64,000 nt of DNA. Source: Malania oleifera. Lineage: Eukaryota; Streptophyta; Magnoliopsida; Santalales; Ximeniaceae. Below are positions 23,322 through 35,373 of the stretch, one piece after another (the stretch's first letter is position 1; every line of letters starts with the position of its first letter). Made by a program: the position numbers and the translations under genes. The notes beneath the pieces are model-generated. The model was not told where the DNA came from and did no database searches. It saw only the letters and a program-made list of their open reading frames with translations. The stretch spans positions 121,404,719-121,468,718 of the forward strand of contig NC_080420.1 in assembly GCF_029873635.1 (NCBI RefSeq). Direction: 5' to 3'.

Positions 23322-25131
23322 TGTAAGAACCCAATTCGTGAGGTATGGAATAAATAAATAAGAAAATGGATAAAACAGTAAATTGAGTAGACTTCGTCGA
23401 TGAAACCAGAGTTCGTCAACAAAGGCCCTTCTGTTGTTTGGCGACGAAATGCAGAGGCTTGTCAACGAGGAGAAGCCGAGAGGTTTTAGGAAATCCGGAA
23501 ATCTCAGGCTCATCGACGAAGCCACTGCTACATCGACGAACTCCCTTTGTTGACTTGTCGACGAAGACGTCGCCTCGTCGATGAGGTTGGCCGAGTTAAA
23601 GATGCTATAAGTATCCATTTGGGTTGCTTAGAAGCTAAGTTATCAAGTTTTTTTTTTCTCTCTCTCTAAGAACTCGAACTCCGCCCTCTCTCTCTCTAGA
23701 TTTCTTCACTGTACGTTGTTAGAATCTATTATCTGACGTTCTTACGAGGAACAGGGAAGGATTCTGTTTGAGATTTGTGGAACGGATCTTCATTTCGAGC
23801 GTTTTCAGGATTTAACCCAAAATCGAGGTAAGGCTTGGTTTTCATTTCCATTTTGGTAGTTTTGTGGGGAATGGAATTGTAAGGATGTTTTGTACTGTGA
23901 TTTATAGGTTTTGGGAACTCGGTTCGCTGTTTAGGAGTTGTAGAATTCGGGTTTGGATTTATAGGGAAAGGTAAGGGGATTCTGTTTATATCGGTTATTT
24001 TCGAAATCGAATTCGATAGAACTATGGTTCACGATCTTATGTGTGTTTTGACTACTTATTTGGGGAAATCTAACGAGTAAAATTATGGGTTTTTTATGTT
24101 ACAATTTTGGGAAAAGGGGGCATTGGGTTGCATCTCTGGTTTCGTTGGAAAACCATGGATATATTGTGATATATATTGTGTTATGGAGATGACCGTGTCT
24201 TGACTTATTTTAAACTGTATTTTGAAAATCATGATTGTTGAGATTACCAAATGGGTGTGGAATGAATTGTTATATGAACATGCATGAGTTGTGATTTTCT
24301 GAAACTAAATATAGGAACGGGGTTCCGAATTGTTCCAGGTTGTGAAAAAGTGTCTGGTTCTATATCTGAGGGTGTGAAATACCACCTACTAGTGGCAGGA
24401 GTGTCCGGCTCTATATTTGAGAGCGTGAAATATTGCCTTTTCCGGCTGATCACCGAAGGGTGGGGATCCACCAGTTGTACCGATACGATGCTATGGGAGC
24501 CTGGGGCTACACCATGTGCCGGGGACGTCGTGTAATGCGGGCTGACTGCGGGCCGAAGCATGTGACGACACCGAGTTACTTGATTATGTGTGTGTGGGTG
24601 TGTTGAGCACTATACTGGAACTATTTTGTGAAAATATTGGAACTGTATTGAACTGTGTATGTTTTATGTCATGATAACACTCAAATGCCACACACCGATA
24701 TAACCTGTATCTTCTATACTGAGAAGTGTCTCACCCCAATCGTACGTACATGTTTTCAGGTCCTTCGAGTAACCTAAACTAGCGTCCTTGTGTTGGAAGC
24801 ATAGTGATCGGTGTACTGCGTGAAGTACTTGTGTAAGTACTAGGACTATATCGGGTTGTCATTTTGGGTTTTGGCTGGCACTTGGGTTTATGTTTTGTAT
24901 TAAGGAGCTTACATTCCTTTTGTATAGACTCTGGTATGGTACAATGTATGTATAGAAAGAACATTTTCCGCTGTGTATATGTTATGTATGTGAATGTGTA
25001 TAGAGTGTACGGGAACCCCACGGGGGCGGACCCTTATTCATTATTGTATCACTGGTATTTTGTATGATACATGGACATGTTAGGTTACTATATCACAACG
25101 TGAGTCCCATTGCCGGGTTCAGGACGTGACA
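23322..25131 (+). repeat. 3' LTR of the gypsy element
   Basis: Starts TGTAAGAACC and ends GGACGTGACA, followed by the target repeat ACGTT. Carries the same palindrome cluster (about 23394-23588) and TATA-like region as the 5' LTR, and the segment CTGAGAAGTGTCTCACCCC near 24719 that the 5' LTR has lost. Confidence 0.92.
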
Positions 25132-25136
25132 ACGTT

Positions 25137-26298
25137 ACCCAGCATTAATGGATAGATATTCCCCGCTAACTTCTACCCCTTCATCACCATCAAGATGCCT
25201 TTACACACCTTTATTGTCCCACTTTCAGACTTGTAACTATACTCGTTAATATCTAAAGTGCCCAATGAAATCACATTCTTCCGTAGAACAAGTACATGCC
25301 TAACATCAAATAATGTCCTTATCATACTATCATACATCTTGATTTTGATATCCCCCATTCTGGAAACTTTGTATACAACATTGTTTCCCATCATAATGGA
25401 ATAAGAAATCACCAATTTGTAAGTGGTGAACCAGTCTTTGTTAGGCATCATGTGATAAGAAAAACCCGAGTCTAGGATCCAAGAATCCGTGAGGCTTAAT
25501 TTCTGAACCTGATGAAGAAGAAAGTATATCACCATCACTACTCCCTGAGTCTCCTTCTTTCATTACATTCGCAAATTTTGTTGAACCCTTTTGAGTTCTG
25601 CATTCCCTTTCTTCCACTTTGATCACTCCAATTTTATGTGCCCAATTTTTCTGCACTTAAAACACCCAAAATCCTTCCTCCTCCTAAGCTATGATTGAGT
25701 TCACCTTGTGAACTCTCATCGCCTTCCTTCTTCCTTTGATGGAACCCCAGCAATACACTCGTGATGTCCTCCAACTCTAGGGTTTCTTTCCCCATGTCAA
25801 AGTCATAACCACATTTTCATACGTAAGAGATGTAGGTAGGGAATTCAGCAGCATCAATGTCTTGTCTTCTTCCTCAAACTTCACATCAACCCACTTAAGA
25901 TTGTTGATGATCTGATTGAATACGTTAATGTGTTGATTCAGGTCTGAACCCTCTTCCATCTCAAGCCCATAGAGTCTTTGCTTAAGATACAAGATGTTTG
26001 ATAAAAACTTGAACGTATACCGGCTCTCTAGTTTCAACCAAATTGCAACCAACAATTCCTTGTCCATCACGTCATTGGCCAGACAAAGCCTTATAGTAGC
26101 CACAACTTTCGCTTCCAACTTGTGTCGTCCATGCCCTACGACTATTTTTGTTATAGTGCCTTTACCATACCTTGTTGTGCTAGCACGTCCTTAAACCTTC
26201 TTTGCCAAAGTCTGAAATTTCTCGTTCCATCAAACTTACCAACCTCAAAATTTGTAGAAGAAATCTCAGTCATTGTAACCAATAGCTCTGATACCAAT
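25137..26298 (-). mobile_element. Ty1/copia gag-protease remnant
   Basis: Minus strand. Next to the LTR lies a primer site (TGGTATCAGAGC on the minus strand, 26284-26296). Then come the gag start (VGKFDGTRNFRLWQRR, 26151-26384), the gag core (LYLKQRLYGLEMEEG, 25777-26118), a zinc knuckle CFKCRKIGHIKLE whose last Cys codon is now a stop (25624-25669), and the protease DSG in SWILDSGFSYHM with the following pre-integrase region (25173-25538). It is cut at 25136 by the gypsy insertion and resumes at 12438. Confidence 0.88.
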
Positions 26299-26686
26299 TG
26301 TTGATTCAAATGTGCAGTGAAAATACACACAACTCGAATCCAAAACAAGTAATGCAAACACTCAGCGATGAATATACGGAACAAGCAGCCACAATGAAAA
26401 TAATGGAAAACAATAAAATCAATAACACATATGAGAAATTTACGTGGTTTGACAATTTGCCTATGTCCACGGGAGCAAGTGGCTAATTTTCACTATCAGA
26501 TTGTCAAACTTACATTAAGGGTTACAGATATAGTTTATATATCTACCGAGAGCAATTCCTTCTGCAGACTCAAATCGTCGACCAAACCATCGACAGTTTC
26601 TTCCTGGATGTCAGCTACCTTATTTTTTGTTTCACTATGCTTTCCGAGTACATGCGTTCCACTCAATATGAGTCACATCTCCAACA
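26299..26686 (-). repeat. 5' LTR of the split copia element
   Basis: On the minus strand it starts TGTTGGAGATG and ends GAATCAACA, 388 bp, directly followed by the initiator-Met primer site. It contains the conserved CGTGG...CCACG block at 26442-26471 and two short TCGTCGAC-like motifs near 26565-26600. The partner LTR was not found. Confidence 0.85.
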
Positions 26687-27277
26687 AATGAATATGTAGA
26701 TTGTCTACTACACTATTTTTGAGCATTATGTACAATCACTATTGCCAATTGTAATTTTTATATTAAATTAAGAAAATATTTACAACCTTATGCTCTTTAA
26801 TTTGTGCCATATAGGTTCAAAGCCCCCCACCCCCACAAAGTGACACATGGTGCCCAAAAAATTTCTTTACAAAAATGGTTGTTTTAAGAAACTACACAAA
26901 AAAAAAAAAAAACCAATGGGTGCTGCATGTGCAATAATAAGACTAGCAAAGATATGATAACTTTCATATTTAAGCTAGTGGACCAAGCAGTACAACCCGA
27001 ACAAGATGAGATTTACAAAGGGTGAAAGAGATGATGAAGACAACATAAATAAATTATTTAATTTATTCAACTAATTCAACACAATGCTCACACCGCTCAC
27101 TGCAGTTATCAACAGAGCACAAGAATAAGATTTTAGATGTGGCGAAAAAAAACAATGTCAAACTCGAAATAGAGTTTACTCAAACTCTCTAAAACTAAGA
27201 TGAATAATATGGGCAAATGGAAACAAGTATGTCATGAAAAGTAAATTTGACCTTAAGGTATTGTTAGACAACCATTC
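26687..27277. other. Spacer, no gene recognised
   Basis: AT-rich sequence with A-runs and a short C-rich stretch near 26824-26836. I see no coding or RNA gene signal. Confidence 0.5.
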
Positions 27278-27287
27278 ATAGGTAATT

Positions 27288-27833
27288 TTTTTTTTTTAAA
27301 AGAAGGACGGCACCTCCATTTATTTATATATCTTCACTTTTGGCGGAAGAATTCCGTGGTTACAAGACAAGCAATGAGGGATAACATCTAGAAAAAAAAA
27401 CTTAAAAGTCTCCCAAAAACAAAACCAACATGCAACCAAAACAGGCTTAGAAATCCAAACAAATCAAAATAAGAACGTAAAAAAAAAAAAAAAAAAACAA
27501 ACAAACAAACATATATCAAAAGAAATCAATTAAAAATATCTCATATAAATTGTACTCATCTTATGCAGTTTATACAAACCCTTGATAATTCTAAGAAGTT
27601 GACTATTACTTGTAAACAAACTATTCCTCCCCATAACACTTTGTTGAGCCAATGCATCTGTCACTTTATTCTCTTCTCTATATAAATGATTTATAAAAAA
27701 GTCTACTCTCTCCAATAAACCAATAAGCTGCTCCCAAAATCTCACAAATACCACAAGGAGCACTTATTAAATTTTATTCAATTTATTACAATATTCGAAT
27801 CACATTCGATATCAATACCAATATGTCCCATAA
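27288..27833 (-). mobile_element. L1-type LINE, 5'-truncated 3' end
   Basis: Minus strand: RNase H C-terminal region (ECDSNIVIN-like, then SLWYL, FFINHLYREENKVTDALAQQ), a 3' UTR with TTCCGCCAAAAGTGAAG, and the ending GGAGGTGCCGTCCTTC followed by poly(A) (T-run from 27285 on the plus strand). A 10-bp repeat ATAGGTAATT at 27278-27287 and 27834-27843 fits the target duplication. The same 3' end occurs in the copies at 33690 and 35125. Confidence 0.82.
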
Positions 27834-27843
27834 ATAGGTAATT

Positions 27844-28899
27844 GTCCATCTTTTAAAAACCAAAAATAAACAAAATTTTCTTTTTCCATTAATTCAAGTG
27901 AGCATGGGAACAACATTGAACAAAGAACAAAATATGGAGCTATTTAGGTTCAGACTAAGGGATCCCCTTTTGAACAGAAAACACAAACACACTAAACTAT
28001 GAAAATGGGCTAAATATATACGAGATATCCCTATTAACAAAAAATTGCATGATATTTAAAGCAAAATTAAGATTTCGTCTTACCCACAGCCAAAGAATCT
28101 ACTTGGATTAGCCTCCATCCACCATGCCCTCATTTGTGCTCCTAAGTTATAGTGGTATTAAGGAAAACTTGGATTTGACCAAGAGATGGACATTACTAAA
28201 ATCCTAATACAAAAATCCTCGCGCATGGAGGAGAGTTATAGGAGAAGATATTTAGTGTAAAATTTTAAAGTTCTGATATCAAGATTTTTAGTTGAAAATA
28301 CGAAAATATTTACCCTTGAAACACGTATAACAAACAAAACACTTCTAGGATTCTTACACAAAAGACAATATTATGAAATAATGATTTTGTTTCCTACCAT
28401 AAAAGTTGTTTTTGTGATTTTTAAAAATCATTTAAATTTAAAAATATGATTGATCCTTATTACCATCCATTTCTCCCCTTTTGCCATTATCAAAAACAGG
28501 GGGCTGTCATTGCTAATGATCTAAGAATGGTGCTCAGCACCTTTATATATATTCTTATGCATGTATTTTCAATTTAGGATGAAGATCAATCTTCATTTAG
28601 CAATCACTCATCCTTTCAATAACAATTTTAAGTATGCGTCATATTATAAATAGTTAACACTTGATTTTTGGGTTTTGATTACTTTGGAAAAAAATTTAAC
28701 AAAAATTTCGACAGCATGCCATCTGTAAATAGAACATCTCCCAAATCTGTAAATCAAAAAAAGTATACCAGATAGCCTAACAGTTTTCTATAGCACACAA
28801 AACATAAATCACTGCATCAACCATACAAGTGGCATTCCAGATAAGGCATGCAATCTAGTAGCTCAAATAATAAGTCATACAAAATTCAACTAACCTTGA
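27844..28899. other. Spacer, no gene recognised
   Basis: AT-rich, short broken frames only, no recognised element. Confidence 0.5.
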
Positions 28900-29175
28900 A
28901 CCTTTGCACACATACACGAGCCCCTGTTTTGTACTTCATTTCCCCACCTTATCAACAAAGTCGTATCCTCTTCCAGGAACAAAACCCTAAGCTCTAATTC
29001 CACAAACCACTTCTTCAAAGACTCAACCTTAGCCTCGGCTCTCGTCTTCGCGCACTCCAAATCTTTCATCTTATTCTTTAGATAAGCAACAACTTCATTC
29101 TCACCTTACGAGAACTCCTCGAAGGTCCCAATAACCTCTCGCATCCCTCCTTCCTCCTCTTTTCCCTATCGCTTG
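28900..29175 (-). pseudogene. Unrecognised coding remnant, coiled-coil-like
   Basis: Minus strand translation gives a charged, heptad-like stretch containing KDLECAKTRAEAKVESLKK and WFVELELRVLFLEED, ending at a stop near 28905. One stop interrupts it near 29108. The regular hydrophobic spacing suggests a coiled coil. It may be an exon remnant or part of a transposon gag. I do not recognise the family. Confidence 0.3.
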
Positions 29176-29217
29176 TTACTCTGTTATTCTCTCACGAATC
29201 AATGATCGTGTCTTTAG

Positions 29218-29400
29218 CGTCTTTGTACTTTTTCGCTCGTTACACCGTTACGTAACGATTTTTTGGGTTACCGATACCGTTACACACCACAAAATCGGTA
29301 GGAAGAAAAATCACGACTATAGCGGCCGTGACGGACCACGACTGTTATGTAAGGGCCGTTACGGCTATTACGTAACCGCTACGGGACTGTGACATCAAAA
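29218..29400. repeat. GTTACGTAAC-rich segment
   Basis: CG-rich 180 bases in AT-rich surroundings, containing several variants of CCGTTACG and CGTAACG on both strands (near 29251, 29342 and 29375). This looks like one end of a dispersed repeat with subterminal motifs. No full element could be delimited. Confidence 0.4.
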
Positions 29401-30049
29401 AAATTATTTTATTTTTTACTTTTTCTTCTCACTTTTTCCCTCTCATTCATAAATCATTCTCTTTCTACCATATGGCGAAAGGGGGAACAGATTATAATGG
29501 AGATGACAATGATGCAAAATTTATTATTTCTTTAAATAATCATAAGAGATGCATTAATTAACAATTTGAAAAATACTAACTTAGGAAAATATTTTATTTT
29601 GATAATATTAGTAATGTGATATTTATGTTCTATATTTTTCAACTTCGACTTTCTTTCTTTTCTAACTATTTTATATTTGTATTATTCGTAAGTCTTATGT
29701 GTCTATGTTTTATTAATTAATATAGCACACATAAGAATTTTTCACAGATAAGAACAATGAAATGTATAAATACGTACACACATGTAATTTTTTACCAATA
29801 GTGGTTTAAAACAAATGTAAACTTACTGCTCTTACCAAAAAACTTATTTACTCAAACTAAAGGATCAAAATACACTAAAACTCTTTTTAAGAAAGACTAA
29901 AAGTTTAAAACATCCAGGTAAGCTAATATGCACAAGGTTGTGTGTGCTTAAAAAAAATTCATAGCCTTTACACCCGCTTCCACTTGTGTAAAATCCGCTA
30001 CTCCCACTTACCGTTGCAATTTAAAACCTTGCTATTTACACCCTTGGCT
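29401..30049. other. Spacer and likely 3' UTR of the ASG1-like gene
   Basis: AT-rich sequence. The part nearest 30049 lies downstream of the ASG1-like stop codon on the minus strand and probably includes its 3' UTR. Confidence 0.4.
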
Positions 30050-32945
30050 TTACCAAGAACTCCATGTTCCCTGCCCTTCACTACCATATGACATCCACTG
30101 CTTGCCTTGATTGAAACCAAAACTTTCCATAGTTGGATTATTCAAACGCAAATTTGGATCCATTGGTTTCACTGGGTCGTTATAATTCCTTGATAGCTGC
30201 TGCATCAGTTGAATATCACTTTGAACTAATTGAGGAGCAGCATAACAGCGGACCTTGGGAGGGTAGAGCACCCCACAAGGCTGCCCCTCGACGTGCTCGA
30301 CACAACTTACCTCAGTGCTGCTGTTTGCCACGCTCGACTCCTCCACAATCCCAAGACACAGATTTGGATCCATTGGTTTCACTGGGTTGTTATTATTCCT
30401 TAACAGCTGCTGCGTCAGTTGAATATCACTTTGAACTAATTGAGGAGCAGCATAACAGCGGTCTTTGGGAGGGTAGAGCACCCCACAAGGCTGCCCCTCG
30501 ACGTGGTCGACACAACTTACTTCAGTGCTGCTGTTTGCCGCGCTCGACTCCTCCACAATCCCAAGCAACGAGTTCATCGACTCGACTTTCCTTAGTACTT
30601 GCCTCTCGTCCGGGAGCTCATCCAACGGATCGTGCAGCAAATGCTGCGCAAGTTCTTGTAACCGATGATTTTCTGCTTTTGTCAACGGCTGGTTTTCTTG
30701 ACAAGAAGGGGCTGCAATCTGATTTGCATCAAACATGTTTGGATTTTCGATTCCGGGGTTGTTGCTGATGGCATAGCCTACATGCCAACATAAAAACAAC
30801 CCATGAGTGAAAATTTTGAAAAATCGAGTTAATTCTTAGGTCTAACCATGTATGTTATTATTTATCATTTATATTTATATAGTTTTTTTCATTGTGGGAC
30901 GAACTCGTGAGTGGAATTATCAACCGTTCATTCATTTTTTAAGCGAATACGTACCACTATGTGTGGAAGTAGAATGGTTGGGAATGGAGGGAAGGATGGT
31001 GGTGGGTTGGAAAGTCTGAGGCTGATGATAGAAAGGCACAGGCTGCAGCATGGGGGTGGGCACGATGAGGCACTGAGGCTGACACTGAGGTGTGAGTGCG
31101 ACTTCTGGTCCTGCAGGTAAACTCACAGTCGCAGCTTCCAAAGGATGTAACTTGGGGAAGCCACCGAAAGCTGAATCAAAGTAAGGGCTGGCAAGGCTTG
31201 GGAAGGGTCTCTGGCTCAAGTCTAAAAGCCTATTGTCTCTTTGTAAAAGCTTGTCATAGTGTTTGTCAAGAGTCCCTGCAGGGAATTTGAGATAGTGCCT
31301 CCTGAAAAAGGAATGACACTAATATGTAAAATCCACAAAGGCAAATTCTGAAAACAGCAAATATAAGCCTAAACATGAATTGGGAATTGCTTGGAATGCA
31401 TTGATTGGTGATTAGGAAATGGGAAATCATGATTTCATGTATGAAACTAATCTCAACTAGAAATACGGAAAACCTGAACATGGAGGCTGCACCTCCGGTG
31501 AAGTCTGGCGATGGCTGCCACATCGTGTGCCTTCGTGGTTGGGGGCTCGTTTCTTGGAAGAAGGCCGGGGGCCTTCTTAGCTGCACAAAACACAGAAATG
31601 ACATGAGCATTGGGCTGAATTCGAATCAAGTGGAAGCTGCATTGGAGCAGAGTTGAATTGGATTTAGACTTAATATGGTTGACCTCGAGTTCTAGAATTC
31701 CTGTTTGGTTGTCTTGGGTAGTAGCTCTAATGGCCAAGATTTCAGACCAGGGTATTTCCATCTTTCCCTTCAAACCGTCTTCCAGAATTTCCCACACCAA
31801 TTTTCGCTTCGCGAAGTAGCACTTTGCGACCAAATCGCCATGGTTCTCTGATTTCCTCTGCAGCCAGATTGAGCAATCAGGGTTGGAAGCAATAACAAAA
31901 TATTCAAATTCTTTAATTTCCCTGATTTAAGTGTTTGAGTTTATGATTGTTGATTACCCCCCATGAGCCAATTGAAAGAAATGATGCACTGAAGTTTGAA
32001 GCCTTCAACTTCTCTGACATTGTTAGAGATGGACAGTTTGAATCCATTGGTTGGGATAATTTCATTTCTAATAAGTTGACGAATGAAGGTGTCTTGCTCA
32101 ATGTCAAACCCAGAGGTTTTAGTTCTGACATGGCTTCCAACTTTTCATCCTGCAAAAAATAACAAGAAGATTGTTTTAGAAAAAAGTTATGCAAATTAAG
32201 AAACCATTTCTTGTTAGAACCCAGAGAGAAAGTATTGAAGGCTGTCCAAGAAAACAAATAAATAAAGGCGTTTGCTAAGTTTATAATCATTGAATTCCTC
32301 TCAAACATAATGATCAGGGAAGAAATAAAAATAAACAGGGAAAGAAATAATAATAAAAATTAATAAAAAGAAGTGAGGAAAAATCATAGCGGAAAAATCC
32401 TAGCTGATCAAACTGCTCCTAAGCCATTTAATATATAAAGCCAGCTAAACGACATGGCATAGGAAAGAAGCATTCATGGTTCATGCATGCATATATGTTG
32501 ATTGCGAGAGCCCCAACAATGGATGAAATCTATATTTTCCTGAATTCCATGCATGCAGGAAACAAGAAGCGTAGATGCACGAAAGGGGAATGGGATAGAG
32601 AAAGAAAAGAAAGAAGAAGGCCAATGCTGGTTTTAACACAAACTGAATTGAAGCAACAAAACAGAGAGAGAATGCAGAGGAATTAACCTGAGGATTAATA
32701 AAGGATGTGAGCTTAATCTTCTTGGAAACAACCTCTGATGATTGAAACCCAGAAGAAGATTCATCTTCCCCTGCAGGACGAACAGAGAGAGACGGCAATG
32801 GAGGATTCTGCAGAAACTCTGCGGATGCAGAGAACTCCCAACCACCGTGCTTGTCATTTTCATAAAAGAATCCGCCAGCACCGGAGGCTGGCTGCTGAAC
32901 CATATGGGCTTGATCTTGAAGATAATGATTGTCTTCAAAGTTCAT
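30050..32945 (-). CDS. ASG1/At4g30780-like plant protein, complete
   Basis: Six exons on the minus strand with GT-AG borders: 32688-32945, 31958-32149, 31684-31857, 31474-31580, 30955-31301 and 30050-30777. Together they are 1806 nt, exactly 602 codons with stop, so 601 residues. The start ATG is at 32945 (MNFEDNHYLQ). Conserved blocks are ELKPLGLTLSKTPSF, LVAKCYFAKRKLVWE with KMEIPWSEILAI, the segment RPPAFFQETSPQPRRHTMW, DFTGGAAS, and HYLKFPAGTLDKHYDKLLQ. I recognise these from the plant-specific family that includes Arabidopsis ASG1 (altered seed germination 1). Its biochemical role is not known to me; no enzyme motif, signal peptide or membrane segment is visible. The last exon carries an exact 70-codon tandem duplication. 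A tandem repeat begins about 30 bases upstream of the ATG. Confidence 0.85.
30146..30565 (-). repeat. 210-bp tandem duplication within the last ASG1-like exon
   Basis: 30146-30355 and 30356-30565 align without gaps at a 210-base offset and differ at only a few positions. Each codes for 70 residues, starting LGIVEESS and ending PVKPMDPNL, so the frame is kept. Confidence 0.93.
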
Positions 32946-33689
32946 CAAAGGCCCTTAAGGATTCTAAAGAGCTGAAAAACAGGAGAAAACAGGGGATGTA
33001 GCCAATGAAAGCCCCTTTGAAAGAGGTTTTTTCGGTTTTGACGTCCACCTCAATGTTTACTTATTAAAGGAAGCGTGTCAGCTTTTTTCCAAACAAAATC
33101 TTTTCCCTTTCCATTAAAATATCAAAGCATAAAAATGTAAAACGCATTTTAAACAAAACAAAAAAATAAAAATGATTTTATCAACCTTCCCAACAACTTC
33201 ATAAATATAAATCTTGAATCTCATGTGGTGCTCTTTTGAACTCGCTTAAATTTTCACTAAACTTAATATGTCACGTGTAGGATTAAAAAGAGTGTCATTT
33301 GAGATTTCGGATACAATAGGTAAAATTATCACATAGACCGACAATATGTAAAGAATTTTTATTCGCAAAAATAGCTCATCAAATGTTAAATATTGTATGC
33401 AAAAATAAATAGCACAAAAACAGGGAAAAAGAGGGGATGCATCCAATGAGAGACTTTGAAAACCCTTTGAAAGGGATTTTTTATTTTAATTTTTAAATCA
33501 ATATCTCTGCTATTTATTAAAGGAACTAGGTCAACATTTTTCCACAAAATGTTTCTCCTTTTAAAATATCAATTATAAAATTCAAATACATTAAAATGAA
33601 GCATAAAAATGTAGAATGCTTTAAAAAAAAAGTATAAATGATTTTGTGGACCTTTTCGATAACTTTACAAATATACATCTTGAATCTAA

Positions 33690-34403
33690 GGCCGCTTTCT
33701 TCAGGTAATATTAATGCAGCTTTCTCTAAAAATTTTAAGTCGAGTACTAATAATGGAGCTAAGTTGTATGCTCTTATTAGTGGTGTTTGGCTCTATAAAG
33801 AGTTGGGATATCAGAATTTTTTTATTGAAAACGATTCGGAATAGGTGGTGGAACGGATCACTTCTGAAATTTGCTCTTCCTGGTGCTTATGAGACTTTTT
33901 GGAATTATTAAAGGAGAAACTACAAGCCCTTCAATTCTCCATAAAGCACCAATTTGGAGAAGGTAATCAGGTAGCGGAACACTGGGCTCATCAAGGCAAT
34001 AGAGGCAACACGAGGAGATATTTTGTAGGTGATGTGCTGTTGAATAAAATGAGAGGTCTAATTCATAAGGATTAAAAAAGGTTTTCAAGTCTTCGTATTT
34101 AATTGTCATCATTTGGTTCTCCTATGCTTTTCCTTAGTTTTTGTTTTACATGTAATTGACATCAGTTTGTAGGTAATTGGCTTTGTTGGTGTTTGTTTAT
34201 TTTGATTTCATATGGGCTTGTTTGGTTTGTTTTAATTCAATAATGGTTTAGGTTTTGATAGGCTTGTATTGGTTTTGATGTTTAGTCTGATTTTGATAGT
34301 TTATTTGTAAAATTCTTGTAGCATGTTTATAACCACGATTTCCTTCCGCCATAAGTGAGAGTTATCAATAAAATTAGAGGTTTTTTTTTTAAAAAAAAAA
34401 AAA
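33690..34403 (+). mobile_element. L1-type LINE, 5'-truncated, with 13-bp target duplication
   Basis: RNase H domain fragment (AFSKNFKSSTNNGAKLYAL, FFIENDSE, then FGEGNQVAEHWAHQG), 3' UTR with CCTTCCGCCATAAGTGAG, and poly(A). The 13 bases ATCTTGAATCTAA occur at 33677-33689 and again at 34404-34416, directly at both ends. This gives firm borders for a 714-bp insertion. Confidence 0.92.
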
Positions 34404-35124
34404 ATCTTGAATCTAATGTGGGGCACTTTTAAACTCACTCAATTTATCACTAAAGTTTGATATATAACATGCAAGATAAAAAAGAGCACCATATAAGATT
34501 AGAGATACAATACATAAAATCATCACATAGACTAGCTATATTTAAAAAATAAAAATAAACTTCACATTTATCACTAAGATAGCAGTTTTTTGCCTCCAAA
34601 ATAGCATGAAAAAATGTTAAGGATTGTGCATGGGATTATTGAATAGCATAAACTAAGGAAAATAAAAAGATTAAGTGATGTAAAATGTAAAAAGGATAAT
34701 AATGATAATGTCTTAATTAGAGAAGAAGACATAAAAGATGGGTGGCGAAAATATTTTGATAAGTTGTTTAATGAAAATCAAAATGAAAGATTGAACTCAA
34801 AAGTGACAAATGAAGAAAATACTAAAAATAGAAGATTTATTCACAAAATTAAAATCCTTGAAGTTGAGATGGCATTAAAAAAAATGAAAAGTGGGAAATC
34901 TATAGGTTCAAATAAAATATCAATTGAAGTTTGGAAATATTTAAGGGATAAAGGAATTGTTTCGTTAACTAATCTATTCAATTCTATTATAAAAACCAAA
35001 AAAAATGTCAGAAGAATGGAGGAAAAGTACAGTAGTATTGTGTATAAAAATAAAGGTGACATTCAAAACTATAATAACTATCATGGAATTAAGATTATGA
35101 ATCTATAAAGGGTAGTTGAACAAA

Positions 35125-35373
35125 TAGTAGTCAATTTCTTAGAGTTATCAAAGATTTTTATAGATTGGATAAGATGTGTATGGCTTATATGAGGTATGTT
35201 TAGTTGGTTTTCTTTTGGTATTGTTATAGGTTTGTTTTATTCTTTTGTTTGGTTTGATGCATGAGGTGTTTTATTGGTTATTATGTAAGCCCCAAGTGTC
35301 TCCTTCGCCATAAGTGAGGGTTATTAATAAACTTAAGAAAGGAGGTGCCGCCCTCTTTTACCAAAAAAAAAAA
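35125..35373 (+). mobile_element. L1-type LINE 3' end inside RTE copy C
   Basis: 3' UTR only: TCCTTCGCCATAAGTGAGGG, then GGAGGTGCCGCCCTC and poly(A). The RTE reading stops at GTAGTTGAACAAA and resumes at GATTAGAAACGAAG. The same 3' UTR family ends at 27288 and 34403. Confidence 0.82.

Larger units (their letters stand above)
12444..25131 (+). mobile_element. Ty3/gypsy element, Tekay-like chromovirus, full length with nested insertions
   Basis: Nearly complete 12.7-kb LTR retrotransposon: LTR 12444-14161, primer site, gag, protease, RT, RNase H, integrase, chromodomain, polypurine tract, LTR 23322-25131. The order PR-RT-RH-IN with a C-terminal chromodomain places it among chromoviruses, and its integrase and post-integrase sequence resembles Tekay/Del. 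It contains two later insertions, a solo LTR (14535-16544) and a hAT-like element (21095-23200), which account for about 4.1 kb. The reading frame is broken in many places and two catalytic residues are changed, so it cannot move on its own. It inserted into a copia element. Confidence 0.93.

Noticed and set aside
30133..30768. 211-codon plus-strand frame opposite the last ASG1-like exon
   Set aside because: It is a shadow. The minus strand has correct splice borders and a continuous 601-residue protein.
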